Assembly (NCBI RefSeq): GCF_003990185.1
Contig: NZ_RZHF01000004.1
Coordinates: 558,001-622,000 of the forward strand
Source: Vreelandella nanhaiensis
GTDB taxonomy: Bacteria > Pseudomonadota > Gammaproteobacteria > Pseudomonadales > Halomonadaceae
Length of the DNA stretch: 64,000 nt
Direction of reading: 5' to 3'
Part shown: in pieces, positions 16,866 through 28,100 of the stretch
Layout of the letters: every line of letters starts with the position of its first letter
Position numbering within the stretch: position 1 is the stretch's first letter
Notes under the pieces: generated by a model
What the model was told of the DNA's origin: nothing
The model's database searches: none
Seen by the model: only the letters and a program-made list of their open reading frames with translations
Made by a program: the position numbers and the translations under genes

Positions 16866-16965
16866 AAATTAATTGCTTTATCCTGCCCTTAAGTCTGGCA
16901 AATGGCAACCATTCATTATCAAGCAGCTGCGCGGCCAACAGGGGCAGGAGTGTGTCTTGCTCCGA

Positions 16966-17730
16966 TTATACACGCGGCGCGTAGGCAAATACGTCGGAGA
17001 AGACCCGCTCGCTAATTGCGCCCTTGGCTTCCAGTATGTCCATACAGGCGTACACCATGCCGGGCGAACCGGAGAGATAAACGTCGTAATCACTGAACGT
17101 TAGCGCGGCCTTTTCCAACACCATATCAATCCGGCCCTGGTGATGGTGAATGCGCTCACCGCTGGCCAAAGGCTCGGCGAGGGGAAACTCAGTAACGGCC
17201 TGAAAGCTTACCTGGGGGTAGCGCTGCGCCCACTCGCAGGCCAGATTCTCAGCGTACAGGTCGCGATGCTCACGCGTGGCCCACCAAAGTGAAATGGGAC
17301 GCGCCGGCTGGTCATGCAGCGTCGCTTCAACGATGGCCTTCATTTGTGCAAAGCCAGTGCCTGCGGCAATCAACAGCAGTGGGCGCTCACTTTGCGGGTC
17401 AACCACGCACTCGCCGCTGGGCAGGCGCAGGGTAAGCTGATTGGCCACCTGGAGCAGATTGCGAAGCCGCGCCGAGTTATCTCGCTCGGGCCAATGCTGA
17501 ATATGCAGTTCAATTACGCCATCGCCTTTCTCGGCACTGGCAATGGAAAACGGCACCCAGGTGCTTTCATCCAACTGAAGCTCCAGATACTGACCGGGCG
17601 CATGCTGCATGGCTTCGGCGCGGCCTTCCAGCGTCACACCAAATACGTCAGGACTCAAATCCTCAACGGCCGTTACCTGGCAGGTCAACGTTCTGCACGT
17701 CGCAGTCTCTCGTAACGTCCTTGCGCTCAT
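16966..17730 (-). CDS. fre: NAD(P)H-flavin reductase / FRE-type oxidoreductase
   Basis: Ferredoxin-reductase-fold enzyme that reduces free flavins with NAD(P)H in the cytoplasm. The 254-residue protein has an N-terminal flavin-binding barrel with VPFSIASAE (R-x-Y-S-type motif with Pro-Phe-Ser) and a C-terminal nucleotide domain with LLIAAGTGFAQMKAI and YLSGSPGMVYACMD. It is slightly longer than E. coli Fre (233). It lies 42 bp after ubiD, the neighbour it also has in E. coli, and probably forms the end of a rho-ubiD-fre unit. In this context it may reduce FMN for the UbiX/UbiD prenyl-FMN system, but that is inference. Confidence 0.85.
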   Translation of the reverse strand: MSARTLRETATCRTLTCQVTAVEDLSPDVFGVTLEGRAEAMQHAPGQYLELQLDESTWVPFSIASAEKGDGVIELHIQHWPERDNSARLRNLLQVANQLTLRLPSGECVVDPQSERPLLLIAAGTGFAQMKAIVEATLHDQPARPISLWWATREHRDLYAENLACEWAQRYPQVSFQAVTEFPLAEPLASGERIHHHQGRIDMVLEKAALTFSDYDVYLSGSPGMVYACMDILEAKGAISERVFSDVFAYAPRV

Positions 17731-17772
17731 GAAAGCCTCTTTATAGAAAATCGATCCGCGTGGGCGGCAGTA

Positions 17773-19269
17773 TCAGCCGCCATGGCGAGGGGCGGGTAGC
17801 GGAATATCGATCCCCAGTTCTTCCCAGCGCTCGTTCACACGGTTTTTTACCGCCTCGTCCATCACAATGGGAGTCCCCCACTCGCGATCGGTCTCTCCCG
17901 GCCACTTGTTGGTCGCATCCAGGCCCATCTTGGAACCCAGCCCCGATACGGGGGAGGCGAAATCCAGATAGTCGATAGGTGTATTCTCAACCATGACCGT
18001 ATCCCGAGCCGGGTCCATACGTGTAGTGATGGCCCAGATCACGTCTTCCCAGTTGCGTGCGTCTACATCGTCGTCCAGCACAATCACGAACTTGGTGTAC
18101 ATGAACTGACGCAAGAAGCTCCATACGCCCATCATCACGCGCTTGGCATGGCCGGGATACTGTTTCTTCATGGACACGACCGCCATGCGGTACGAGCACC
18201 CTTCCGGTGGCAGGTAGAAGTCGACGATCTCGGGGAACTGCTTGCAGAGGATCGGCACGAACACTTCGTTTAATGCCAGCCCCAGAACGGCCGGCTCATC
18301 CGGTGGCCGCCCGGTATAAGTGGAGTGATATATCGCATCCCGGCGCATGGTCATGCGCGTCACCGTAAAGACAGGGAAGTGATCCACCTCGTTGTAATAA
18401 CCGGTGTGGTCGCCATAGGGGCCTTCAGGTGCCATATCATCAGGATAGATATAACCTTCCAAAATGATCTCACTGGAAGCAGGCACATCAAGGTCTGAAT
18501 GGCCGCACTTGACGAGTTCGGTGCGCGAGCCGCGCAATAGCCCGGCAAATGCATACTCGGAAAGGGAGTCAGGAACCGGTGTGACAGCGGCCAGAATAGT
18601 CGCCGGGTCAGCGCCCAACGCCACAGCCACCGGGAAAGGCTCGCCGGGGTGAGCTTTCTGGAATTCCAGGAAATCCAGCGCACCGCCGCGATGCGAGAGC
18701 CAGCGCATGATTAGCCGGTTCTTGCCGATCTTTTGCTGACGATAAATACCCAAGTTCTGACGCTTTTTGTGCGGCCCCCGGGTGATCACAAGCGGCCAAG
18801 TCACCAGGGGAGCAGCATCACCCGGCCAGCAGTGTTGAATGGGCAGCCGACCAAGGTCAACCTCGTCGTCTTCAAAAACGACTTCCTGCACGGGGGCGCG
18901 TTTGACGCTTTTGGGCCCCATGCTGAGCACCTGTTTGAAAATAGGCAGCTTATCCCAAGCGTCTTTCAGGCCCTTGGGCGGGTCCGGTTCTTTTAGAAAG
19001 GCCAGCAGCTTACCCACTTCACGCAGCGCTTCAACCGATTCCTGCCCCATTCCCAACGCCACACGTTTCGGCGTGCCGAAAAGATTGCCCAACAGCGGCA
19101 TGTCATGGCCCTTCACATTTTCAAACAAGAGTGCCGGGCCACCGGCACGCAGCGTGCGGTCGCAAATTTCGGTAATTTCCAGGTAAGGATCGACTTCGGC
19201 TTGGATACGTTTGAGTTCACCGCGCGCCTCCAGCGCCGCTATAAACTCGCGCAAGTCGTTATACTTCAA
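17773..19269 (-). CDS. ubiD: 4-hydroxy-3-polyprenylbenzoate decarboxylase
   Basis: Prenylated-FMN-dependent decarboxylase of ubiquinone synthesis that removes the carboxyl group of 4-hydroxy-3-polyprenylbenzoate. The 498-residue length matches E. coli UbiD (497). It begins [10 protein letters not shown] and has the typical core [21 protein letters not shown]-like [18 protein letters not shown], and [14 protein letters not shown]. The last third contains [13 protein letters not shown], leading to the Lys/Asp region of the active site. It starts 42 bp after rho, with a small hairpin between them. Confidence 0.97.
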   Translation of the reverse strand: MKYNDLREFIAALEARGELKRIQAEVDPYLEITEICDRTLRAGGPALLFENVKGHDMPLLGNLFGTPKRVALGMGQESVEALREVGKLLAFLKEPDPPKGLKDAWDKLPIFKQVLSMGPKSVKRAPVQEVVFEDDEVDLGRLPIQHCWPGDAAPLVTWPLVITRGPHKKRQNLGIYRQQKIGKNRLIMRWLSHRGGALDFLEFQKAHPGEPFPVAVALGADPATILAAVTPVPDSLSEYAFAGLLRGSRTELVKCGHSDLDVPASSEIILEGYIYPDDMAPEGPYGDHTGYYNEVDHFPVFTVTRMTMRRDAIYHSTYTGRPPDEPAVLGLALNEVFVPILCKQFPEIVDFYLPPEGCSYRMAVVSMKKQYPGHAKRVMMGVWSFLRQFMYTKFVIVLDDDVDARNWEDVIWAITTRMDPARDTVMVENTPIDYLDFASPVSGLGSKMGLDATNKWPGETDREWGTPIVMDEAVKNRVNERWEELGIDIPLPAPRHGG

Positions 19270-19291
19270 GACATACTCCCCGGTGGGCCTG

Positions 19292-19320
19292 CGCCGCCAC
19301 GCCGATTGGCGTTAGCGGCG
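19292..19320 (-). other. Hairpin at the rho-ubiD junction
   Basis: CGCCGC and ACGCC pair with GGCGT and GCGGCG around GATT, covering the rho stop codon. There is no T-run. It may stabilise the mRNA or dampen read-through into ubiD. Confidence 0.35.
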
Positions 19321-20571
19321 CTTCATCGCATCAAAGAACTCAAGGTTCGTCTTGGTATCCTTCAGACGATCAATCAGGAATTCCGTCGCTGCTGTATCTT
19401 CCATGGGGTTGAGCAGCTTGCGCAGAATCCACATGCGCTGCATCTCGTCCTCGGACGCCAGCAGGTCTTCACGGCGTGTACCGCTGCGTCGAATATTGAT
19501 CGCCGGGAACACACGCTTTTCGGCCAGCTTACGGTCAAGGTGCGCTTCCATGTTGCCGGTACCCTTGAATTCCTCGAAGATGACTTCGTCCATCTTGGAG
19601 CCGGTATCCACCAGAGCCGTGGCGATAATGGTCAAACTGCCACCCTCTTCGATATTACGCGCCGCGCCAAAGAAGCGTTTGGGCTTCTCAAGGGCATGGG
19701 CGTCAACACCACCGGTGAGCACCTTGCCAGAGCTAGGTACTACAGTGTTGTAGGCACGCGCCAAACGGGTAATCGAATCCAGCAGGATGACCACGTCTTT
19801 CTTGTGCTCAACCAGACGCTTGGCTTTCTCAATAACCATTTCGGCGACCTGAACGTGACGCGCCGGGGGCTCATCAAAGGTAGAAGCCACGACTTCACCG
19901 CGCACGGTGCGCGACATTTCGGTGACTTCCTCAGGGCGCTCATCAATCAACAGCACGATCAGATGACACTCAGGGTTGTTGCGTGTGATCGATGTCGCAA
20001 TGTTCTGCAGCATCAGGGTCTTACCCGCTTTCGGCGGAGACACCAGCAGACCACGCTGACCTTTACCGATGGGCGCGGTCAGGTCGATGATACGGGCCGT
20101 CAGATCTTCGGTGGAGCCGTTACCGATCTCCATGCGCAGACGCTCATCCGGGAAAAGCGGCGTCAGGTTCTCAAAAAGAATCTTGTGCTTGGCGTTTTCC
20201 GGGCGATCAAAGTTGATCTGGCTAACCTTGAGCAGAGCAAAGTAGCGCTCGCCTTCTTTGGGCGGGCGAATCTTGCCGGAAATGGAGTCGCCTTTGCGCA
20301 AATTGAAACGACGGATCTGCGAGGGCGACACATAGATATCGTCCGGGCCGGCGAGATAGGAGCTGTCGGCGCTACGCAGAAAGCCAAAGCCATCCTGAAG
20401 AATTTCCAGCACACCATCACCATAGATATCCTCACCGCTTTTGGCGTGTTTCTTGAGGATGGCGAAAATGATGTCCTGCTTGCGCGAACGGGCGAGGTTG
20501 TCGATACCCATTTCGCGGGCGATATCGAGCAGCTCGGGAACGGATTTTTGCTTGAGTTCAGTGAGATTCAT
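19312..20571 (-). CDS. rho: Transcription termination factor Rho
   Basis: Hexameric RNA-dependent ATPase/helicase that ends transcription at Rho-dependent sites. The 419 residues equal E. coli Rho. The N-terminal domain ([15 protein letters not shown]) is followed by the RNA-binding cold-shock-like fold with GFLRS at about residue 60. Then come the Walker A motif [17 protein letters not shown], Walker [17 protein letters not shown], and the Q- and R-loops. It is first of rho-ubiD-fre. The ATG lacks an obvious strong ribosome-binding site. The long leader may serve autoregulation, as known for E. coli rho. Confidence 0.99.
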   Translation of the reverse strand: MNLTELKQKSVPELLDIAREMGIDNLARSRKQDIIFAILKKHAKSGEDIYGDGVLEILQDGFGFLRSADSSYLAGPDDIYVSPSQIRRFNLRKGDSISGKIRPPKEGERYFALLKVSQINFDRPENAKHKILFENLTPLFPDERLRMEIGNGSTEDLTARIIDLTAPIGKGQRGLLVSPPKAGKTLMLQNIATSITRNNPECHLIVLLIDERPEEVTEMSRTVRGEVVASTFDEPPARHVQVAEMVIEKAKRLVEHKKDVVILLDSITRLARAYNTVVPSSGKVLTGGVDAHALEKPKRFFGAARNIEEGGSLTIIATALVDTGSKMDEVIFEEFKGTGNMEAHLDRKLAEKRVFPAINIRRSGTRREDLLASEDEMQRMWILRKLLNPMEDTAATEFLIDRLKDTKTNLEFFDAMKRR

Positions 20572-21042
20572 CGGTGTGTTAGAAAATTGCTCATGGAAGC
20601 TAGGCGCAAGCGCCGAAATAAGACAGGAGGCGTAGCGTTAATGATAGGGCTAAGCACCGTGTGATGCGTTCAGACCCCGATAAGCACATACTCGAATGAA
20701 TCGCTAAGCAAATGCTAACTCATGGCGGAAATACAGTGAGGCGATGAGTTTTTGCTCGGTTCGAGGGTGCTAGCAGCTGTGTGCTCTGACCAGTATAAGA
20801 AAAGAACCAGTCAGTAGGTAATCTGACGACTTGGAATTCTGGCTGACACTATCTGGATAAGTACTTTAGTCAGCATCCGTACTATTCTGGACAAGTACCA
20901 TTTAGTCAATACGAATAAACTAATCAACGCAAGTTATAAAAAGCATTCTAGCAATGCGCTGGAGAAGCATAGTATTAAGTAAAAAGAACTTTCAAGAACC
21001 GGGATACGTCTGAGGCAACAGCGCCTGGACCCTTACAATGAT
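20572..21042. other. Long intergenic region between rho and the ppx unit
   Basis: About 470 bp divergent between rho (minus) and the small ORF-ppx pair (plus). It is AT-richer than its surroundings and holds no ORF with a credible site. Visible elements are a GGCGC-AA-GCGCC hairpin near 20602-20613 in the rho leader and a pair of imperfect 21-23 bp direct repeats at 20852-20908. trxA, which commonly precedes rho, is absent. Confidence 0.6.
20852..20908. repeat. Imperfect direct repeat pair, period 34-36 bp
   Basis: TCTGGATAAGTAC-TTTAGTCA (20852-20872) recurs as TCTGGACAAGTACCATTTAGTCA broken by small differences (20886-20908). Two co-oriented copies roughly three helical turns apart could be paired protein-binding sites. 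No known operator matched. Confidence 0.45.
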
Positions 21043-21073
21043 GCCATTTTAAAAGAGGTGATCGTAAAATGGC
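21043..21073 (+). promoter_or_regulatory. Start-codon hairpin of the ppx-upstream small ORF
   Basis: GCCATTTTA pairs perfectly with TAAAATGGC (9 bp). The 13-nt loop carries the Shine-Dalgarno sequence AGAGGTGAT, and the 3' arm contains the ATG of the small ORF. The sequence is direct; a role as a translational switch (temperature, ligand or protein) is inference. Confidence 0.5.
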
Positions 21074-21206
21074 AATATGGCTACACGCCATGTTGGATCA
21101 AGCCAGTAGTCCGATGGTAGTCAAGCTCCGCCATAAACGCAAGCGTTTGCCAATTGACAATAACTACCCTGCACCGCAACCTTGGCACAGCCAATACGAA
21201 GGATAG
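21069..21206 (+). CDS. Small 45-residue protein upstream of ppx
   Basis: A short ORF begins at ATG with a strong AGAGGTGAT site and ends at TAG 3 bases before the ppx ATG. The ppx ribosome-binding site (GAAGGA) is inside its last codons, so the two are probably co-translated. The peptide has a short hydrophobic start (MAIWLHAML), a very basic centre (KLRHKRKRLP) and a Pro/Trp/Tyr-rich tail. I recognise no family. The basic patch could contact an anionic partner such as polyphosphate or RNA, which is speculation. It could also be a non-conserved leader ORF. Confidence 0.5.
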   Translation: MAIWLHAMLDQASSPMVVKLRHKRKRLPIDNNYPAPQPWHSQYEG

Positions 21207-21209
21207 CTT

Positions 21210-22751
21210 ATGCCCAAGGACATTTCGCCCCCCCTTATCGCCCCTGCCAGCGAGCTGGAAAGCGCGGCACCCCAGCGTTTAGCCGCCATAGATCTCGGCT
21301 CCAACAGCTTTCACCTGCTAGTTGCCAACTATCAGAATGAGCGCCTGCAGGTCGTCGCACGCCTAGGCGAAAAAGTCCAGCTGGCGGCCGGCCTGGAGGA
21401 AGACGGCAAGCTTAACGAAGCTGCCATGCAGCGTGCTCTGGACTGCCTGAGCCGGTTTGCCCCGTTTTTAAGCGATATCGAGAGCACCAATCTACGTGTC
21501 GTGGGCACCAATGCACTACGTGACGCCCAAAATAGTCAGGCATTTATTGAGCGTGCTGAAACCCAGCTAGGCCATGCCATCGAGATCATTGCTGGCCGCG
21601 AAGAAGCCCGGCTTATCTATTTGGGCGCGGCACATGCCCTGGCCGAGAAAGGCCGTCGGTTGATTGTCGATATTGGCGGTGGCTCCACAGAGTTTATCAT
21701 TGGCGAAGAGTTCGAACCCAAGGCGCTTGAAAGTCTGCGTATGGGCTGTGTCACCTTTACCAGCCGCTTTTTCCCCGATGGCGAGTTAAGCGAAAAACGC
21801 ATGCGCCGCGCTGAACTGGCTGCGTTATCAGAGCTTGCCCATATCCAGCGTCCTTACCAGCGCCTTGGCTGGGAGGACCCGGTTGGCTCCAGCGGCACGA
21901 TCAAGGCGGCTGCCAGCGTTCTGTTGGCCTACGGTGACACGCCGAATGAAGGCGTGATTACCCGTATCGGCTTGAGAAAACTGCGTGAGCGGCTACTCAA
22001 GTGCAAACATCTGGACAAAGTGGAACTGGAAGGATTGAAGCCGGATCGCGCCCGGGTATTCCCGGCAGGCATCGCCATTCTAGGTGCCGTTTTCGAAGCA
22101 TTCGAGCTTGAGCAGATGCGTTTTGCCGATGGTGCCCTGCGCGAAGGTGTGCTTTACGACATGGCCGGACGCAACAGCGCCGAGGATACCCGTTCCAAAA
22201 GCCTGGAGGTTCTCAAGCGAACCTACGATGTGGATACCCGCCAGGCGGATAACGTAGCCGATACCGCCCTGCGCCTGTTTCAGCAGGTCAAGCGCCCTTG
22301 GTCGTTAACCCAGGAGCATGGCCACTACCTGCAGTGGGCCAGCCACATGCATGAAATTGGCCTGGCTATTTCCCATAGCCAGTTCCACCGTCACGGCGCG
22401 TATCTGTTGGAACACTCCGATCTGGCAGGTTTTTCACGTCCAGAGCAGTACCAGCTAGCCTTTCTGGTGCGCGCTCACCGGCGCAAATTTCCGCTGAAAG
22501 AGTGGCAGGCGCTGCCCAAGGCGCAGCAGCCTCATAGTGCCAAGCTTGCGCAGCTTCTGCGCCTGGCGGTGCTGCTCAACCATTCGCGCCCGGAAATCGC
22601 GCCACCACTACCCGAAATCAGCGCTAATGCAACGAGCCTGACGCTGACGCTGCCAGCAGGCGAAGAGCCTACCCTGTTCAGCACCGACATCGAGCAGGAA
22701 CAAGCCTATATGGCGGCAGCCGGGTTTACCCTGAACGTGATACAGGCGTAA
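21210..22751 (+). CDS. ppx: Exopolyphosphatase (Ppx/GppA family)
   Basis: Removes terminal phosphate from inorganic polyphosphate, and in some relatives converts pppGpp to ppGpp. The 513 residues match E. coli Ppx. The ASKHA-fold N-terminal half has AAIDLGSNSFHLLV and VDIGGGSTEFIIG (phosphate-binding loops). The C-terminal half is an HD-like helical domain containing HMHEIGLAISHS. Ppx and GppA cannot be separated fully by eye, but the length favours Ppx. ppk is not adjacent in this window. Confidence 0.93.
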   Translation: MPKDISPPLIAPASELESAAPQRLAAIDLGSNSFHLLVANYQNERLQVVARLGEKVQLAAGLEEDGKLNEAAMQRALDCLSRFAPFLSDIESTNLRVVGTNALRDAQNSQAFIERAETQLGHAIEIIAGREEARLIYLGAAHALAEKGRRLIVDIGGGSTEFIIGEEFEPKALESLRMGCVTFTSRFFPDGELSEKRMRRAELAALSELAHIQRPYQRLGWEDPVGSSGTIKAAASVLLAYGDTPNEGVITRIGLRKLRERLLKCKHLDKVELEGLKPDRARVFPAGIAILGAVFEAFELEQMRFADGALREGVLYDMAGRNSAEDTRSKSLEVLKRTYDVDTRQADNVADTALRLFQQVKRPWSLTQEHGHYLQWASHMHEIGLAISHSQFHRHGAYLLEHSDLAGFSRPEQYQLAFLVRAHRRKFPLKEWQALPKAQQPHSAKLAQLLRLAVLLNHSRPEIAPPLPEISANATSLTLTLPAGEEPTLFSTDIEQEQAYMAAAGFTLNVIQA

Positions 22752-22780
22752 TTCAGGAAAGCGACATGGTTACTGCATGG

Positions 22781-24061
22781 CTACGTCGTCGCCCGCGTAA
22801 TACTGATGTCGGCCGCCTGCCAGAGCACCCTGTCAGGTGGCCTGATCACGCCCAGGCAAGTGTTAGCGCGCATGACCATGATGAGCCGCTCGCGCTCCCA
22901 CGGCGGTATATCTGCCTCCTGGAGAAGGCGTTTGACATCACGGCGCCCTCGCCCAGCCAACGCAATCACCTCCCCCCCCTGACGCCAGCGTAGCATCAGG
23001 GGCGTTTGCGTCGACACGGCAAGTTCAAGGGCACCTAACGGCGTCTCCAGGCCCGGCTGGCCGCCCCAAGTATGCTGCCACTGAGGTAAGGGGTGCAGCG
23101 GCGCCATAATATAAAGTCGCTTGCGCCATACACGAGCCTCAGCACCCGGCCAGCTAACCTGCACACTGGCATCAACAGACGCCGCCAACTGCTCCAGCAG
23201 AGCCTCCAGGCGCCGTTTTGGCGGTGTTGGCAAATGCTGCTGCTGACACAGGGTACGCACCAATAATCGCTGGCGCGACCGCGAGCGCGTGGCGAGCGCA
23301 GCGGCGTCGATACACTCGGCACTTAACCGCAGCGTATCAAGCTCCGCCTGCGCATACTCCCCGAGCAGCGCGTCCGCCTCACCGGCGTGGGCAGCACTTT
23401 GGGCAAGCGCCTCGCTCGCATGTGGCCAGCGGTTTTCAAGGCTTGGGATTACCGCATGGCGTAATCGGTTACGATCAATCGCCAGATCACGGTTGGTAGG
23501 GTCTTCACACCACCTAAGGGCCAACGCATGGGCGCAGGCTTCAATGTGCTTACGGCTAACCGATAGCCACGGACGAATAAAGTAAAGTCCTTGCGCTTCA
23601 CGGCGGTAGGGCATGCCCGCCAACCCCCGAATACCGCTGCCACGCAGCGCGGCCAGCAGCAGCGTTTCCGCCTGATCATCCTGATGCTGTGCCAGCCAGA
23701 CACAATCACCTGCCGGGATATGTTCATAAAACGCTGCGTAGCGCGCCTGACGGGCCGCCGCTTCAATACCGCCATCAGACGAGCCAACCGATACGCGCAC
23801 CACCGTCAGAGGTACATCAAGGCTCTTACACAGCGCCTGGCAATGCTGTTCAAAACCATCTGCTGCGGTTTGTAATCCGTGATGGATATGGATGGCCCGA
23901 AGGGAGCGCCCTACACGACGGCATACATGGCTTGCCAGATGAACCAGCAGCGATGAATCAAGCCCGCCCGAAAGCGCCACCCAAATAGAGCGCCCCGGCG
24001 GGGTTTCCGCCAGGGCGTCGGTCAGCAAGCGTTCAAGCGGCTCAGGCCGCTGGGGCGCCAT
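22781..24061 (-). CDS. tilS: tRNA(Ile)-lysidine synthetase
   Basis: N-type ATP pyrophosphatase that attaches lysine to C34 of the CAU anticodon of tRNA-Ile2, changing both its charging and decoding to AUA. The 426-residue protein has the PP-loop [16 protein letters not shown] near residue 27 and a downstream helical and C-terminal domain typical of the E. coli-type enzyme (432). It overlaps the 3' end of accA by 20 bp and is the last gene of the rpsB-to-tilS cluster. It is convergent with ppx. Confidence 0.95.
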   Translation of the reverse strand: MAPQRPEPLERLLTDALAETPPGRSIWVALSGGLDSSLLVHLASHVCRRVGRSLRAIHIHHGLQTAADGFEQHCQALCKSLDVPLTVVRVSVGSSDGGIEAAARQARYAAFYEHIPAGDCVWLAQHQDDQAETLLLAALRGSGIRGLAGMPYRREAQGLYFIRPWLSVSRKHIEACAHALALRWCEDPTNRDLAIDRNRLRHAVIPSLENRWPHASEALAQSAAHAGEADALLGEYAQAELDTLRLSAECIDAAALATRSRSRQRLLVRTLCQQQHLPTPPKRRLEALLEQLAASVDASVQVSWPGAEARVWRKRLYIMAPLHPLPQWQHTWGGQPGLETPLGALELAVSTQTPLMLRWRQGGEVIALAGRGRRDVKRLLQEADIPPWERERLIMVMRANTCLGVIRPPDRVLWQAADISITRATT

Positions 24062-24995
24062 AGCTCATCAGGCGCTTGTAGCGACGCTCTAAAAGCGCAT
24101 CCGTATCCATTGCTTGCAGACGTTCCAGGCCTGCCGTGAGGGCCTCCTGGACCCGCTCGGCGGTATTCAGCGGATGGCGATGTGCCCCCCCCAGCGGCTC
24201 CTTGATCAGCGTATCCACAAAGCCCAGCTCTTTCAGGCGCTCGGCGGTGATACCCATGGCCTGCGCCGCATCGGAGGCTTTCTCAGCGCTTTTCCACAAG
24301 ATGGAGGCGCAGCCTTCCGGCGAAATAACCGAGTAGGTGGAGTACTGCAGCATATTCAGCTCATCGCACACGCCAATTGCCAGTGCGCCGCCCGAACCGC
24401 CCTCGCCCACTACCGTGGAGATAATCGGCGTTTTCAGACGCGACATGACCGCGAGGTTATAAGCGATAGCCTCACTTTGCCCACGCTCTTCTGCATCAAT
24501 ACCCGGGTAAGCACCGGGGGTATCGATAAAGGTCAGAATCGGCATCTTGAAGCGCTCTGCCATTTCCATCAGGCGGCACGCCTTGCGGTAGCCTTCTGGG
24601 CGCGGCATGCCAAAATTGCGGCGCACCTTCTCTTTGACATCACGTCCTTTCTGATGGCCAATCACCATAACTGGCTTATCATTTAAGCGCGCCACACCGC
24701 CTACCAGGGCGGCATCATCGGCGAAATTACGATCGCCGTGCAGTTCGTCAAAATCGCTGAATATGTACTCAAGGTAATCCAGCGTATAGGGGCGCTGAGG
24801 ATGGCGCGACAGCTGAGAGACCTGCCAGGGAGTCAAATCCTTGAAGATCGATTCTGTCTGCTTGCGGCTTTTCTCCTCCAGCCGGGATATCTCATCGGAG
24901 AGATTAACGCTGTCGGAGCTGACCAAACGCAGCTCCTCAATTTTTGCCTGAAGTTCGGCAATGGGCTGTTCAAAATCGAGATAATTAGGATTCAT
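24042..24995 (-). CDS. accA: Acetyl-CoA carboxylase carboxyltransferase subunit alpha
   Basis: With AccD it forms the carboxyltransferase that moves CO2 from carboxybiotin to acetyl-CoA, giving malonyl-CoA for fatty-acid synthesis. The 317 residues match the family (319 in E. coli). It begins [15 protein letters not shown] and has the crotonase-type core with [18 protein letters not shown] and [15 protein letters not shown], which supply the oxyanion-hole glycines. It follows dnaE in the conserved order dnaE-accA-tilS. Confidence 0.98.
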   Translation of the reverse strand: MNPNYLDFEQPIAELQAKIEELRLVSSDSVNLSDEISRLEEKSRKQTESIFKDLTPWQVSQLSRHPQRPYTLDYLEYIFSDFDELHGDRNFADDAALVGGVARLNDKPVMVIGHQKGRDVKEKVRRNFGMPRPEGYRKACRLMEMAERFKMPILTFIDTPGAYPGIDAEERGQSEAIAYNLAVMSRLKTPIISTVVGEGGSGGALAIGVCDELNMLQYSTYSVISPEGCASILWKSAEKASDAAQAMGITAERLKELGFVDTLIKEPLGGAHRHPLNTAERVQEALTAGLERLQAMDTDALLERRYKRLMSYGAPAA

Positions 24996-25134
24996 CGGCT
25001 TTGCCTATAAGCTGCCTATTAAAAAAAAGCCTTGTCGAAACGAGCATCTGATGGGGCTATTATCGCACCCTGACCCTGCCACGCAAGGTAATGCCCGCTC
25101 AATTAGATTGTCCCATCATTATTCACAAACAGGC

Positions 25135-28100
25135 TTAGCGATAGCGAAGCTGAACGCCCGCCTGCCCTTCCACGTCGCGCAGCGCGAGCAGCAGGTCGTC
25201 GCTGGGCGCGACTTTCCACTCATCAGAAAGCTCCAGCCAGCCAACCGCTTCAACATGGCGATACTGTACCCGCACCGGCAGGCCTTCGCTGCTCCGGTAG
25301 GGCGTCAGGCTATCGCGCAGGCTTTCCACCAGACGCCCGTTGATATGCTCGGCGTTTAGCGCAAGCTCCACCGCCTGGCCGTAGCGGATACGTGCAGTGA
25401 CCATGGGCGTGACATCCTTACCCCGCAGCCGGAGGCCACCAGAGAAGTCGTCACTGGAGACTTCGCCTTCAACGATCAGTACCTGATCAGACTCAATCTG
25501 GCCGCGAAGCTGGTCATACAGTTCACCAAAAAGCGATGCCTCGATACGCCCGGTGCGGTCATCCAGGGTGATAAATGCCATGGTATCACCACGCTTGGAT
25601 TTCATGGTGCGCATCGCCACCACCAGCCCCGCCACCCGTTGAGGCTCACGGGAGGGCTTTAAATCACTGATCCGAGTCGATACGAAGCGTTTCAACTCCC
25701 GCTCGTACTCGTCAATGGGATGTCCGGTCAGATAAAGCCCGAGGGTGTCTTTTTCACCGGAAAGACGTTCCCGATCAGTCCATTCGCGCGCCCCCAGGTA
25801 GTCTGCGTAGACATTGGCCTGTTCATCCTCGGGGTCGGCAAACGCCTCGCCGAACATATCCAGCATGCCAAGGCTCTGGTTGGCGTGGTTCTGAGCGGCG
25901 GCCTTTAGCGCGTCCTCCATGGAGGCTGCCAGCACCGCTCGGTTAGGGCCGAGATTATCCAGCGCACCTGAGCGAATCAGCGCCTCAAGTGTACGCTTGT
26001 TCATCCGTTTGGGATCGAGCCTGCGGCAGAAATCGAACAGATCGGTAAACGGTCCGCTGGTTTCCCGCGCTTCAACAATCGCACCAATGGGGCCTTCGCC
26101 CACGCCACGAATCGCCCCCAGGCCGTAAACCACGCGGCCTTCGGCATCCACGGTAAACTTGTAGCCGCCCACGTTGACGTCCGGCGGAGTGACAGTCAGC
26201 TTAAGATTGCGACACTCTTCGATTAACGGCACTACCTTATCCAGGTTGTCCATCTCAGTGGACATCACCGCAGCCATAAACGGCCCCGGGTAGTGAGCCT
26301 TTAACCAGGCGGTCTGGTAGGAGACCAGGGCGTAGGCGGCCGAGTGCGACTTGTTAAAGCCGTAGCCGGCAAACTTTTCCACCAGGTCGAAGATGTTACC
26401 GGCAAGGTCTTTATCAATGCCGTTGGCCGCACACCCCTCCATAAAGCCAGAACGCTGCTTGGCCATCTCTTCGGGTTTTTTCTTACCCATTGCCCGGCGC
26501 AGCATATCGGCCTGACCCAGGGTATAGCCTGCCATTACCTGAGCGATCTGCATGACTTGCTCTTGGTACAGGATAATCCCGTAGGTCGGCGCAAGCACCG
26601 GTTTCAACAGCTCGTGCTGGTAATCCGGATGTGGATAAGAGACTTCAGCACGACCGTGCTTCCGGTTGATAAAGTCATCCACCATGCCTGACTGCAGTGG
26701 GCCTGGGCGGAACAGGGCTACCAGGGCGATCATGTCATCCAGTGAATCAGGCAGCAGGCGCTTGATCAGCTCCTTCATGCCCCGGGATTCAAGCTGGAAC
26801 ACGGCGGTGGTTTCAGCCCGCTTGAGCATCTCAAAGGTTTTGCCATCATCCAGCGGAATGGCATCGATATTCAGCGGCTCCTGACCGTGCACTGCGCGCA
26901 CCTTATCGACCATTTCCAGCGCCCAGTCGATAATGGTCAAGGTACGCAGGCCCAGAAAGTCGAACTTGACCAGCCCCGCGTCTTCGATATCGTTTTTATC
27001 AAACTGAACGACCAGCCCGTTGCCGTTTTCATCGCACAAAAGTGGCGAGAAATCAGTCAGCTTGGTGGGCGCGATGACCACGCCCCCCGCATGCTTGCCG
27101 GTACCCCGGGTGGTGCCCTCAAGCTTGAGCGCCATCTCCCAGATCTCTTCGGCCTCATCGTCATTCTCGATGAACTCCTTGAGCGCAGGCTCCTGCTCGA
27201 TCGCCTTGCCAAGGGTCATGCCCACTTCAAACGGAATCAACTTGGAGAGCTTGTCGCCCAATGAATAGGGCCGCCCCTGGGCACGCGCCACGTCACGCAC
27301 GACCGCTTTTGCCGCCATGGTGCCGAAGGTAACAATCTGGGATACCGCATCGCGCCCATAGCGCTCGGCCACGTATTCGATTACGCGGTCGCGTTTTTCC
27401 ATGCAGAAATCGACGTCAAAGTCGGGCATGGAAACACGCTCGGGGTTAAGAAAGCGCTCGAACAGCAAGTCGTAACCAATCGGGTCAAGGTCGGTAATCT
27501 TTTGCGCGTAGGCAACCAAGGAGCCTGCACCAGAGCCACGCCCTGGTCCCACAGGTACGTTGTTATCCTTGGCCCATTGGATAAAGTCCATCACGATCAG
27601 GAAGTAGCCGGGAAAGCCCATCTGGATGATAACGTTGAGCTCAAACTCCAGTCGCTCGCGGTAGCGCTGATCAATGGCTTTATACTCGTCGCTATCGCGA
27701 GGGTAGCGCTCTGCCGGGAACAGGAAGTCGAGACGATCCGTCAGACCATCGTGAGAGACCTTGCGAAAGAACTCATCCTGGGTCATGCCCTCGGGGATTT
27801 CGAACTCGGGCAGAAAGATTTCGCCCAGACGCACATCCACGCTGCAGCGCTCGGCAATCATCACGCTGTTTTCAAGGGCCTCGGGGATATCCGAGAACAG
27901 AGCGGCCATTTCCTCAGGGCTTTTCAGGTACTGCTCTTCGGTATAACGCCGTTCGCGACGGGGATCATCCAGCGCCTTACCTTCGCCAATCGCGACGCGC
28001 GTTTCATGGGCCCAGAAGTCGTCGCGCTCAAGAAAACGTACATCGTTGGTGGCCACTACCGGGGTGCCGGTTTCGATGGCAAGTTTGACGCTGGCATGAA

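Noticed and set aside
19105-20664. 519-codon plus-strand ORF
   Set aside because: It lies entirely antisense to rho, whose Walker motifs and full 419-residue sequence are unmistakable. The antisense frame is open only because of codon bias (shadow ORF).
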